8,666 bases of DNA from DASUFI01 sp036274635 (GTDB taxonomy: Bacteria; Planctomycetota; B15-G4). Shown here piece after piece: positions 1 through 8,666 of this stretch. Location of the stretch: the NCBI GenBank assembly GCA_036274635.1, contig DASUFI010000173.1, positions 1 through 8,666 on the forward strand. The letters are read 5' to 3'. Position numbers and translations under genes: made by a program. The notes below the pieces were generated by a model that was not told the DNA's origin, did no database searches, and worked only from the letters and a program-made list of their open reading frames with translations. Numbering within the stretch: the first letter of the stretch is position 1; each line of letters opens with the position of its first letter.

Positions 1-162
1 AATGGGCGGCGCTACATCTTCATCCCGCTCGAGCACGTGCCGCGCGGCACGCAGGTCTGGTACGAGGTGACTGCGGCCGACGGGATGATCCGGGAGCGGC
101 ACGGGATCCTCCTCGAGCATCCTCCGGTCGCGGAAGACATGCCCAAGCAGAGCGGGCACTGA
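1..162 (+). CDS. C-terminal fragment of an unrecognised protein (53 codons, 5' end outside window)
   Basis: Frame 1 is open from the first base and ends at the TGA at 160-162, giving 53 residues that end in PKQSGH. Codon third positions are nearly all G or C, as in the clear genes of this window, and the peptide has a natural mixed composition (YIFIPLEHVPRGTQVWYEV...), so it is probably the true end of a gene. The alternating hydrophobic/polar stretch around residues 5-25 and the VWYEV segment suggest beta strands, but I do not recognise a family and assign no function. No start codon is placed because the gene must begin upstream. It is convergent with the GH15 gene, with the palindrome at 293-362 between them. 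Confidence 0.6.
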   Translation, partial: NGRRYIFIPLEHVPRGTQVWYEVTAADGMIRERHGILLEHPPVAEDMPKQSGH

Positions 163-292
163 GCGCAGGCCTCTCGGGCAGCGGCGCGCGCTGAGAGTCA
201 CGCCAAGGGCGCGGCGACGGGCCAGGATCGCGCAGGGCGCGCAGCGCCGACGAGTGGCCAGTCGCCGTGGGCGAGCCGCGCCTCGTCCTGGG

Positions 293-362
293 GCATCGTG
301 GTCACGTTAAAAAAATGCTCGGAGCAGTTGCTCGGAGCATTTTTCTAACGTGACCAGGATGC
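293..362. repeat. 70-nt near-perfect palindrome (35-base arms, 3 mismatches, no real spacer)
   Basis: The two arms meet at the GT dinucleotide 327-328. Pairing base i with base 655-i, 32 of the 34 or so arm positions on each side match, with mismatches only at 298/357, 310/345 and 321/334. The outer arm is TGGTCACGTTA (299-309) against TAACGTGACCA (346-356). The inner arm is an A run followed by TGCTCGGAGCA (316-326), then the same 11-mer again as a direct repeat at 329-339, which also pairs because the 11-mer is itself almost palindromic. The element is strikingly AT-rich for this window. As RNA it would fold into one very long hairpin on either strand. The arms are longer than an ordinary terminator needs, so a small mobile or repeat-family element is an alternative. 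Confidence 0.85.
309..346. terminator. Probable bidirectional intrinsic terminator (core of the palindrome)
   Basis: The core stem pairs TGCTCGGAGCA (316-326) with its second copy (329-339) around a minimal loop. It is followed on the + strand by TTTTT (340-344) and on the - strand by the complement of the A run at 309-315. A GC-containing stem with a U tract on each exit is the form of a two-way rho-independent terminator. Its position fits: the partial gene arrives from the left on + and the GH15 gene arrives from the right on -. The call rests on structure and context only. The 2-nt loop is smaller than usual, so in RNA the top of the stem would open by one or two pairs. Confidence 0.6.
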
Positions 363-565
363 GGCACGCGTGGCGATCACTCGCGAGGTCTTCGACGCCG
401 ACGGTGGGCTTGCAAGCGCTGGACGCAACTGCAGGCGACGGCTGGCGGCGCAGGTCATCGTCGAGGCCATCCGCTGCCGGCCGCTCGCCGCTTCGTCGCG
501 GTCGGGCTGCGCCGCGGTCCGCTGCCGGCCGCCCGCTCCGCACCGCGCCGCCCTCCGCCCCCTTC

Positions 566-2359
566 CTACAGCACGTCGCTCCACCGCTCGCTCACCCGGA
601 ATGCCGCGTGGATCAGCCCCACGTGGCTGTACGCCTGCGGGAAGTTGCCCCACAGGCGCCCGGCGTGCGGATCGAAGTCTTCGGCCAGCAGCCCCAGCGG
701 GGACGCCGCCTTGAGCGCGCGGTCGAGGTGCTGGCGGGCCTCGTCGCCGCGGCCCAGCAGCGCCAGCGCCTCGGCCAGCCAGAAGGAGCACAGCACGAAG
801 GCGGTGTGGGGGCGGCCGAGGCCGTCGTCGGTGGCGTAGCGCAGCAGCCAGCCGTCGCGCGTGAGGTCCTTGGCCACGGCGTCGACGGTCGAGTGCAGGC
901 GCGGGTCGTCGCGGGGCAGGAAGCGCAGTGGCACCATCTGCAGCAGCGCGGCGTCCACGTCCTGGCCGCCGTAGTCGGCGACGAAGCTGGAGCGCGTGGC
1001 GTTCCAGGAATTCTCGAGGATCTGGCGCCGCAGGGTCTCGGCCGCCTGCTCGAGGTGCGCGGCGTGGCCGGGGCGCGCGCGGCGGACGACGTTCGCGGCA
1101 CGGTCGGCCGCGGCCCAGCACATGAGCGAGGAGAAGGTCTGCGGCCGCCACGGGGCGCGGATCTCCCAGATGCCGGCGTCGGGCGTGCCGGCCACCTCGA
1201 CGGCCTTGTCGGCGAGGCGCAGCAGCAGGTCCAGCGTGCCCGGGTTCTGGTCGCCGACGAAGCGGTCGTCGAGGAAGAGCGGCGCGAGGCTCAGCGCCAT
1301 CTCGCCGAAGACGTCGTTCTGCCGGTGCCGCGCGGCGGCGTTGCCGTGCCGCACGGGGCCGTGGTTCTCGTAGCCGGTCCAGCCCTCGACGATGAGCTCG
1401 TCCAGGTCGCCGCTGCCGTCGATGCGGTGCACGGGCGACAGGTCGAGCTGCGGGGTGGCGGCGGCGACGTCCAGCAGGTAGTGCAGGAAGGCCTCGCGCT
1501 CGTCGAACTGCCCCAGCAGGCGCAGCGCGTCGAGGACGTAGAAGCTGTCGCGCAGCCAGCAGTGGCGGTAGTCCCAGGTGCGACCGCTCTCGGGCGCCTC
1601 GGGCAGCGAGGTCGTGGTGGCGGCCACGATGGCGCCGGTGTCCTCGAAGCAGTGCAGCTTGAGGCACAGCCCGGAACGGATGATCTGCTGCTGGTAGTCG
1701 GGCGGCACGTTGCACTGCTTGACCCAGCGGCGCCAGTAGCGCGTGGTCTCGTCCAGGAAGCGCGTGCAGAGCGCGGGCAGCGGCTCCTCGACGGGCGAGC
1801 CCCAGGTGAGCGCCAGGTGGCGGCGGCCGGTCAGCGCGAAGGGCCGGCCCTCGAGGTAGGCGAGCGGGATGTCCGTGGTGAGGCGCAGCCGCGCGGCGAA
1901 GCCCTCGTAGTCGATGTGGTTGCTGCCCTGGACGCGCCGCGGCTGGGTGCCCGACCAGCCCAGGCGCGGATCGCACAGCACCCGCACGCGGGGCATGCCG
2001 GCCAGCGGCTCCAGCGTGCGCAGGATCATCGTGGGCCGGAACATGCGTCCGTGCAGCTCGAAGCGCGGCATCCAGTCCGTGAGCCGGAAGCGCCCGCCCT
2101 CGTCCTCGAACTCGGTGACGAGCACGTTGGTGTTGGGGAGGTAGGACGGGATGCCGGAGCGGCCGTCCGCCGCGCCGACCTCGAAGCGGCCGCCGCGCTC
2201 GGCGTCGAGCAGCGAGCCGAAGACCGGCTCGGAGTCGAAGCGCGGCAGGCAGCACCAGCAGAGCGTGCCGTCGTCGGTGACGAGCGCCGACGCCTGGCAG
2301 TTGCCGATGAGTCCGAGCTGCTCGAGGCGCGGGAATCCCCTTGTGGTCATGTCGGGCAT
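566..2359 (-). CDS. Glycoside hydrolase family 15 protein (glucoamylase/trehalase type)
   Basis: A 597-residue cytoplasmic glucan/trehalose hydrolase; no signal peptide is visible and the length is typical of bacterial GH15 enzymes. The N-terminal beta-sandwich opens with LGLIGNCQASALV and is followed by the (alpha/alpha)6 catalytic barrel. Family signatures are the TWDYRHCWLRDSF block (W262-D271), the IWEIR block with the likely general acid E399, and near the C-terminus LLAEDFD (likely base E560) followed by WGNFPQAYSHVGLI. GH15 releases glucose by inverting hydrolysis of alpha-glucosides. Bacterial members include glucoamylases and trehalases, which sequence alone does not separate. The divergent neighbour otsA and the downstream otsB favour trehalose as substrate (inference). 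Start: ATG at 2359 or ATG at 2350 both leave a normal family N-terminus; neither has a good Shine-Dalgarno, and a GTG at 2407 would add an unlikely arginine/cysteine-rich leader. Confidence 0.93.
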   Translation of the reverse strand: MPDMTTRGFPRLEQLGLIGNCQASALVTDDGTLCWCCLPRFDSEPVFGSLLDAERGGRFEVGAADGRSGIPSYLPNTNVLVTEFEDEGGRFRLTDWMPRFELHGRMFRPTMILRTLEPLAGMPRVRVLCDPRLGWSGTQPRRVQGSNHIDYEGFAARLRLTTDIPLAYLEGRPFALTGRRHLALTWGSPVEEPLPALCTRFLDETTRYWRRWVKQCNVPPDYQQQIIRSGLCLKLHCFEDTGAIVAATTTSLPEAPESGRTWDYRHCWLRDSFYVLDALRLLGQFDEREAFLHYLLDVAAATPQLDLSPVHRIDGSGDLDELIVEGWTGYENHGPVRHGNAAARHRQNDVFGEMALSLAPLFLDDRFVGDQNPGTLDLLLRLADKAVEVAGTPDAGIWEIRAPWRPQTFSSLMCWAAADRAANVVRRARPGHAAHLEQAAETLRRQILENSWNATRSSFVADYGGQDVDAALLQMVPLRFLPRDDPRLHSTVDAVAKDLTRDGWLLRYATDDGLGRPHTAFVLCSFWLAEALALLGRGDEARQHLDRALKAASPLGLLAEDFDPHAGRLWGNFPQAYSHVGLIHAAFRVSERWSDVL

Positions 2360-2424
2360 CCGGTGACAGCGTCTTTCCGATGGGCCACCACGCCAGCAAC
2401 CGCGCACGAGGGTTCAAGGGGCGC
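2351..2424. promoter_or_regulatory. Short divergent control region between GH15 gene and otsA
   Basis: Only about 65-74 nt separate the two chosen start codons, and less (20 nt) if otsA starts at the ATG at 2380. Both promoters must lie here or reach into the opposite coding sequence, so transcription of the hydrolase and the synthase operon is likely to interfere or be co-controlled. I could not read a convincing -35/-10 pair or an operator palindrome on either strand. The region is slightly less GC-rich than its surroundings. This entry is an inference from gene arrangement, not from a recognised motif. Confidence 0.35.
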
Positions 2425-4631
<2,207 letters not shown>

Positions 4632-4635
<4 letters not shown>

Positions 4636-5387
4636 CCGCCTCGCTGGACGACGGCCTGCGCCGCGAGCTCGTGCGCCTCGCGCGCGCGGACGCGCTGCTG
4701 GCCTTCGACTTCGACGGCACGCTGGCCGCCCTGGTGGACGACCCGCAGACTGCCGCGCTGGCCGAGCCCACGCGCCTGATGCTCGCTGCGCTCGCCGGCC
4801 AGCGCCGCTGCGCCGTGCTCTCGGGCCGCGCGCTCGACGACCTGCGCGGCCGCCTCCTCGGCCTGCCGCTGGTGGCGCTGGTGGGCAACCACGGCCTCGA
4901 GGTGGACGGCGTCCCGCCGCCCGACGCGCTGCGCCACCGCGTGCAAGCCTGGGGCCGCGAGCTGCGTGGCCGCCTGCAAGGCGAGCCGGGCGTGAGCGTC
5001 GAGGACAAGGGCCTGTCGCTCAGCGTACACTATCGTGCCGCGCCCGAGCCGTTGCGCGCGGAGGCGTCCATCCGCGGCGCGGCGGACGCCCTGCGCGACG
5101 CGCGGGTGTTCGGAGGTCACGCGGTGATCAACGTGGTGCCCGAGGGCGCGCCGGACAAGGGCGCCGCGCTGCGCCAGCTGCTGGTGGCCGCGCAGGCGCC
5201 GGTGGCCCTGTACGTCGGCGACGACGAGACCGACGAGAGCGCCTTCGCGCTGGCGCACGATTTCCCTCTGCTGGCCGTGCGCGTGGGCGCGTCCGACCGC
5301 ACCTGCGCGCGGCACGTCGTGGCCGACCGCACCGGCGTGGACTCCGTGCTGCACGCCCTGCTGGAGGGCGTGGCGCAGGCGGCATGA
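4632..5387 (+). CDS. otsB: Trehalose-6-phosphate phosphatase (HAD superfamily)
   Basis: Removes phosphate from trehalose-6-phosphate to release trehalose, the second step after the upstream synthase. The 251 residues are the usual OtsB length. HAD motif I is FDFDGTL with nucleophile D26 and acid/base D28. VLSGR follows as motif II, then the OtsB-typical VGNHGLEVDG and VEDKGLSLSVHYR segments of the cap region. EGAPDKGAAL supplies the conserved lysine, and YVGDDETDESAF supplies the metal-binding acidic residues of motif IV. The start is TTG at 4632, whose bases overlap the otsA stop (TTTGA), with a good Shine-Dalgarno just upstream; GTG 4671 would still keep motif I but lacks that support. The gene ends in ATGA shared with the next gene, so all three are probably translationally coupled. 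Confidence 0.94.
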
Positions 5388-7285
5388 GCGAGGAGCCAGC
5401 CGGGGAGCGCCGAGCGGGCCGGCGCAGCCTGCTCGGCCTCATCGTCCAGGCGGGGACGGGCGTGCACCTGCAGCGCATGGGACGCTCGCTGGCCCACGCG
5501 GGCCTCGTGGGCCTCGCGGCCGGCCTGCTCGGCTCGCTCTTCCTCGGGGGGCTCGAGCTGACGCAGCGCGTGCTGCTGGAGCGCCTCGCCGGGGTGCACC
5601 TGCTGCGCGCGGCCGGCGAGAGGCTCTTGCCGGATGCAGCCGGCGCGGACTTCCGTCCCTGGCTCCTGCTGCTCGTGCCGGCCGCGGGGGCGCTGCTCGC
5701 CGGCCTCCTCATGCGCCTCGCGCCCGAGACGCGCGGCGGGGGTGGCGACGCGATGATCCGCGGCTTCCACCACGGCTCGACGACGCCACCCGCACGCATC
5801 GCGTGGGTCAAGGGCGTGGCCTCGATCCTCACCCTCGGCAGCGGCGGGTCGGGCGGGCGCGAGGGACCCACCATGCAGATGGGCGGAGCGCTGGGCACGC
5901 TGACGGGGCGCGCGCTCGGGCTCTCGGTGAGCGAGCGCCGGACGCTGCTCGTCGCCGGCGTGGCGGCGGGCATGGCGGCGGTCTTCCGCACGCCGCTGGG
6001 CGCCGCGCTGCTGGCCATCGAGGTGCTCTACCACGACGACTTCGAGGCCGAGGCGCTCGTGCCGGCGCTGCTGGCCAGCGTCATCAGCTACGCCGTCGTC
6101 GTGACGCTCTACGGCGAGAGCACGCTGTTCCTCCTTCCTGGCCGCTGGGCCTTCCGCCTCGCGGAGCTGCCGCTCTTCGCGCTGCTGGCCCTGCTCGTGG
6201 CGGCGCTGGCGGCGGGGTTCCAGTCGACGCTGGCGGGCGTGAGGCGGATGACCGCGCGCCTGCGAATGCCCGAGTGGACACGACCCGCGGTGGGCGGCCT
6301 CCTCACCGGCGCGGTGGCGCTGACGCTCATCCTCGTCGCCGGCGCGCGCTCGGGGCGGCCCGGCTACGCGCTCGGGATCCTGGGCGGCGGCTACGGCGCC
6401 GCGCAGCTCGCGCTGACGGGCGGCGACCTGCTGCCCGCGGGCTGGGCCGGCGTGGGCCTGCTGCTCGTGCTGTGCGCCGCGAAGCTGCTGGCCTCGGGGT
6501 TCACCATCGGCACCGGCGGGTCGGCGGGCGACTTCGCCCCGTCGCTCGTGCTCGGCGCGCTCCTCGGCGGCGCCTTCGGGCGCGCGGCGCAGCTCGTCAC
6601 GGGCGATCCCTACCTGTCGGCCGGCGCCTTCGCGCTGGTGGGCATGGGCACGTTCTACGGCGGCATCGCCCACGTGCCGGTCGCGGCGCTGGTGATGACC
6701 TGCGAGCTCGCGGGCAGCTACGACCTGCTGGTGCCGCTCATGCTGGCGGGGGGCGTGGCCTTCCTCGCGCTGCGCCGGCGCACGCTGTACGAGGAGCAGG
6801 TGCCGACGCGCGCCGAGTCGCCCGTGCACCGCGCCGAGCGCGGCCTCGGGCTGCTGGCGGGGCGGCGCGTGCGCGACGCGTTGCAGCCCGGCGCGTGGCT
6901 CTCCGTCTCGCCGGCCACGACCTGCGCCGAGATCCTGCGCCGCATCCCCGAGGCCGTGGGCCAGCAGACCCTGCCCGTGCTGGACGCGGACGACCGCCTC
7001 GTGGGCGTCATCTCGCCCGACGTCGTGCGGCACCTCGCCGCGAACCGCGAGGCCGCGGCGGTCACGATCGCGGCCGAGCTGCACGAGACCGCGACGACGG
7101 TGGGCCTCGACGACGAGCTCTCCGCCGCGGCGGCCATCATGCTCGCCCGCGGGCTGCAGGAGGTGCCGGTGGTCCAGGCCGACGGCCGCTTCGTGGCGCT
7201 GCTCGCCGACGCGGACATCTTCCGCACCTGGATGGAGCTGGCGGGCGGCGCGACGGACGACGGAGCCGGCGGCGCGACGGCGTGA
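5384..7285 (+). CDS. CLC-family chloride channel or Cl-/H+ exchanger with C-terminal CBS domain pair
   Basis: An integral membrane anion transporter of 633 residues. The CLC core (about 35-465) has the GREGP motif with gating glutamate E160 (E148 in E. coli CLC-ec1), the GGSAGDFAP motif with F384 (F357) and Y446 in SYDLLVP (Y445). Where CLC-ec1 has S107 in GSGIP, this protein has a glycine-only stretch GGGGD (G118-D122). At the inner proton glutamate E203 it has V214, in AIEVLYHDDF, as in animal CLC channels. After the membrane core, two CBS repeats (about 496-625) could bind adenine nucleotides or respond to ionic strength; this is a family property, not shown here. The ATG lies in an ATGA overlap with otsB, so it is co-expressed with trehalose synthesis. 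Channel versus exchanger cannot be decided by sequence. The stop is 7 nt from the stop of the convergent gene. Confidence 0.93.
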   Translation: MSEEPAGERRAGRRSLLGLIVQAGTGVHLQRMGRSLAHAGLVGLAAGLLGSLFLGGLELTQRVLLERLAGVHLLRAAGERLLPDAAGADFRPWLLLLVPAAGALLAGLLMRLAPETRGGGGDAMIRGFHHGSTTPPARIAWVKGVASILTLGSGGSGGREGPTMQMGGALGTLTGRALGLSVSERRTLLVAGVAAGMAAVFRTPLGAALLAIEVLYHDDFEAEALVPALLASVISYAVVVTLYGESTLFLLPGRWAFRLAELPLFALLALLVAALAAGFQSTLAGVRRMTARLRMPEWTRPAVGGLLTGAVALTLILVAGARSGRPGYALGILGGGYGAAQLALTGGDLLPAGWAGVGLLLVLCAAKLLASGFTIGTGGSAGDFAPSLVLGALLGGAFGRAAQLVTGDPYLSAGAFALVGMGTFYGGIAHVPVAALVMTCELAGSYDLLVPLMLAGGVAFLALRRRTLYEEQVPTRAESPVHRAERGLGLLAGRRVRDALQPGAWLSVSPATTCAEILRRIPEAVGQQTLPVLDADDRLVGVISPDVVRHLAANREAAAVTIAAELHETATTVGLDDELSAAAAIMLARGLQEVPVVQADGRFVALLADADIFRTWMELAGGATDDGAGGATA

Positions 7286-7292
7286 AGGCCGC

Positions 7293-8666
7293 TCAGCCCG
7301 CGAGCAGCTGCGTCGCGAACGACGCGCCGTTGAAGGCGGCGTGCACGAGCACGGGCGCGAGCAGCGCGCCGCTGCGCTCGTAGGCCGCGGCCGTGAGCAG
7401 CCCCAGCACGAAGACCGGCGCGACCGACACGGGCGGGTGCACGATGGCGAAGATCGCGGCGCTGAAGAGTGCCGACTTCAGGAAGCCCTGGCTCCGGCGC
7501 ATGCCGGAGAACACGAGGCCGCGGAACAGGAACTCCTCGAAGACCGGGGCGACGACGATGATGAGCGAGCCCATGGTCAGCGGCGAATGGCGCAGCGTGT
7601 CGATGCTGCTCTGCAGGTCGTCGCCCAGCAGGCCCGTGTTGCGCAGCGCGAGCACGTAGCCCGACGCGACGAGGCCGCCCGCGAGGGCCAGCAGCCCGCC
7701 GGCGCGCCACGCCGGCACGCGCCCGCCGAAGTACGTGGGCACGCCCTCCGCCTGCGTGACGGCATAGGCCACGCGCATGGCCGCGAAGGTCAGCACGCCC
7801 GCGACCGCGTAGGCCGGCAGCAGCGCCCGGTCGATCGTGTCCGCGTCGCCCTGCAGCGCGCCGAGCGAGACCAGGATCAGCGCCTGCAGCACGAAGAACA
7901 GCAGCGCCGCGATCATCCCGTCCGAGAGCGACACCCGCGTCGGCGGCCGCTCGCTGGGGTCGAGCAGGTAGGGCAGCCGGTCGTGCACGCGCTGCCACAG
8001 CGACAACGCGAGCGCGCCGGTGAGCATGACCAGCACCGCGCTCTCCCACCAGGTCTTGGCGAAGAGCGCATAGCTGAAGAGCGAGGCCAGCAGCATGTAC
8101 AGCCAGGCCCAGCCGGGCTTCACGCGCCGGCGCTGGTCCAGCGCGAGCGGGTCCCAGCCCAGCACGCCCAGGCACGTGCCGATGGTGGCGTAGATCGGCA
8201 CGCCCAGCATGACCAGCGCCGCCACCGCGCCCACCTCCCAGCCCGGGTGCTGCGCCGCGGCGAGGCCGAAGGCGAAGATGAGCGAGGGGAAGATGAGCGC
8301 CACCACCGACCACAGCCGCGCCTTCTCGCGCAGCAGCGCGTCGAGCGGGCGCGGGAAGGTGAACAGCAGCCACAGCGCGTGCCCCTCGGCCGCCAGCGTC
8401 TGGAAGGTGGAGAAGAGCAGCGCGTAGGCCATGACGGCGAAGGCCGCGGCGCCCAGGTGCCGCGGGTCGTCGACCATGTCGGACGTGAAGCGCAGGTTGA
8501 AGACGAATTGCGAGCCGAGGATGACCACCGGCAGCACCAGCGTCTGCACCAGGAAGGCGCGGTCGCGCGCGAGGAGCTTGAGCTCGCGCGCCTGGAGCGC
8601 CGTGATGAAGCGCCGCGGCTCGCGCGTCGAGGCCGCGGGCTTGGCCGCGGCGCGCGACGACTCGCG
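7293..8666 (-). CDS. ABC-2-type permease / CPBP intramembrane protease fusion, C-terminal 457 residues (5' end outside window)
   Basis: The frame stays open to the window edge, so the GTG at 8549 is not the real start. Residues 25-60 of the visible part (ARELKLLARDRAFLVQ, then a hydrophobic helix) look like the entry of an ABC-2 exporter permease. Next come about five more membrane helices and the EGHALWLLFTFP segment typical of such permeases. The C-terminal part is a CPBP (CAAX protease/Abi) domain: EEFLFR (E377, E378, R382), the histidine of FAIVHPP (H410) and the HAAFN box (H442, N446). These are the metal-site and catalytic residues of glutamic-type intramembrane proteases, all present, so the domain should be active. 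Proteins joining a NatB-like permease with CPBP are known as an annotated architecture, but substrate and role are unclear. Expect an ATP-binding partner gene upstream, outside the window. Confidence 0.82.
   Translation of the reverse strand, partial: RESSRAAAKPAASTREPRRFITALQARELKLLARDRAFLVQTLVLPVVILGSQFVFNLRFTSDMVDDPRHLGAAAFAVMAYALLFSTFQTLAAEGHALWLLFTFPRPLDALLREKARLWSVVALIFPSLIFAFGLAAAQHPGWEVGAVAALVMLGVPIYATIGTCLGVLGWDPLALDQRRRVKPGWAWLYMLLASLFSYALFAKTWWESAVLVMLTGALALSLWQRVHDRLPYLLDPSERPPTRVSLSDGMIAALLFFVLQALILVSLGALQGDADTIDRALLPAYAVAGVLTFAAMRVAYAVTQAEGVPTYFGGRVPAWRAGGLLALAGGLVASGYVLALRNTGLLGDDLQSSIDTLRHSPLTMGSLIIVVAPVFEEFLFRGLVFSGMRRSQGFLKSALFSAAIFAIVHPPVSVAPVFVLGLLTAAAYERSGALLAPVLVHAAFNGASFATQLLAG

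Larger units (their letters stand above)
163..565. other. Convergent intergenic region of about 400 bases
   Basis: This stretch lies between the stop of the partial gene at 162 and the stop of the GH15 gene at 566. It holds the 70-nt palindrome at 293-362, described separately. A 14-base direct repeat (CCGCTGCCGGCCGC) occurs at 471-484 and 519-532 in very GC-rich sequence and may be low-complexity chance. Short ORFs cross it on both strands (for example a GTG-started frame from 370 on + and one at 307-543 on -), but their translations are arginine/alanine/proline-rich and resemble no family clearly. I see no RNA gene or credible protein gene here. Confidence 0.6.

Noticed and set aside
293..362. 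The palindrome as an integron attC site (GTTA/TAAC core-like ends)
   Set aside because: There is no proper GTTRRRY core with matching inner boxes, no extrahelical base pattern, the arms pair almost completely, and no integrase or cassette array is nearby.
471..532. 14-base direct repeat CCGCTGCCGGCCGC as a possible regulatory or attachment site
   Set aside because: In sequence this rich in GC such a match can arise by chance, and nothing else around it (spacing, symmetry, element ends) supports a function.
307..543. A 78-codon - strand frame ending ...CRILVTLEKCSEQLLRAFF, faintly like the ILVTLD segment of PIN-like (DUF5615) toxins
   Set aside because: Only about seven residues resemble the family, the rest is arginine-rich filler, the stretch passes through the palindrome, and there is no ribosome site or antitoxin partner. 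Coincidence is more likely.
370..714. A GTG-started + frame (VAITREVFDADGG...) in the convergent gap
   Set aside because: It runs antisense into the GH15 3' end, becomes low-complexity after about 40 residues and matches no family I know.
7577..8427. Small + strand frames and the 551-residue - strand frame over the permease/protease region
   Set aside because: They overlap the gene carrying the complete CPBP motifs in another frame and show typical shadow composition.

Overview
The window is very GC-rich (I estimate above 70% by eye) and densely coded. Codon third positions in the real genes are almost all G or C, so every antisense frame also carries long spurious ORFs. The organism is a high-GC bacterium. 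A two-membrane-segment trehalose-6-phosphate synthase, a GH15 enzyme, a bacterial CLC and an ABC-2/CPBP protein would fit a proteobacterial, myxococcal or similar soil or environmental lineage, but no marker gene here fixes the taxon.

Layout. (1) 1-162, +: the last 53 codons of an unrecognised gene. (2) 163-565: a convergent intergenic region of about 400 bases. Its only clear content is a 70-nt, nearly perfect, AT-rich palindrome at 293-362, probably containing a two-way terminator. (3) 566-2359, -: a cytoplasmic GH15 glucoamylase/trehalase-type hydrolase. (4) 2425-4635, +: a trehalose-6-phosphate synthase (GT20, OtsA-type) with a membrane-anchored N-terminal sensor-like module. It is divergent from the hydrolase, with a gap of about 65 nt. 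(5) 4632-5387, +: trehalose-6-phosphate phosphatase (OtsB), starting at a TTG that overlaps the otsA stop. (6) 5384-7285, +: a CLC-family chloride channel or exchanger with a C-terminal CBS pair, starting in an ATGA overlap with otsB. (7) 7293-8666, -: the C-terminal part of an ABC-2-type permease/CPBP intramembrane protease fusion that runs off the window. It converges on the CLC gene with only 7 nt between stop codons.

How they fit together. Genes 4 to 6 overlap stop-to-start and almost certainly form one transcript: synthase makes trehalose-6-phosphate from UDP-glucose and glucose-6-phosphate, phosphatase releases trehalose, and the CLC protein moves chloride. The divergent GH15 enzyme is a plausible trehalase that would degrade the product. 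I read the block as a solute and ion stress (osmoadaptation) cassette with synthesis, breakdown and ion flux in one place. The individual enzyme calls are strong. The shared osmotic role and the sensing function of the synthase's N-terminus are inference.

No rRNA, tRNA, CRISPR array, insertion sequence or phage gene was seen, and no convincing sigma-70 promoter could be read.
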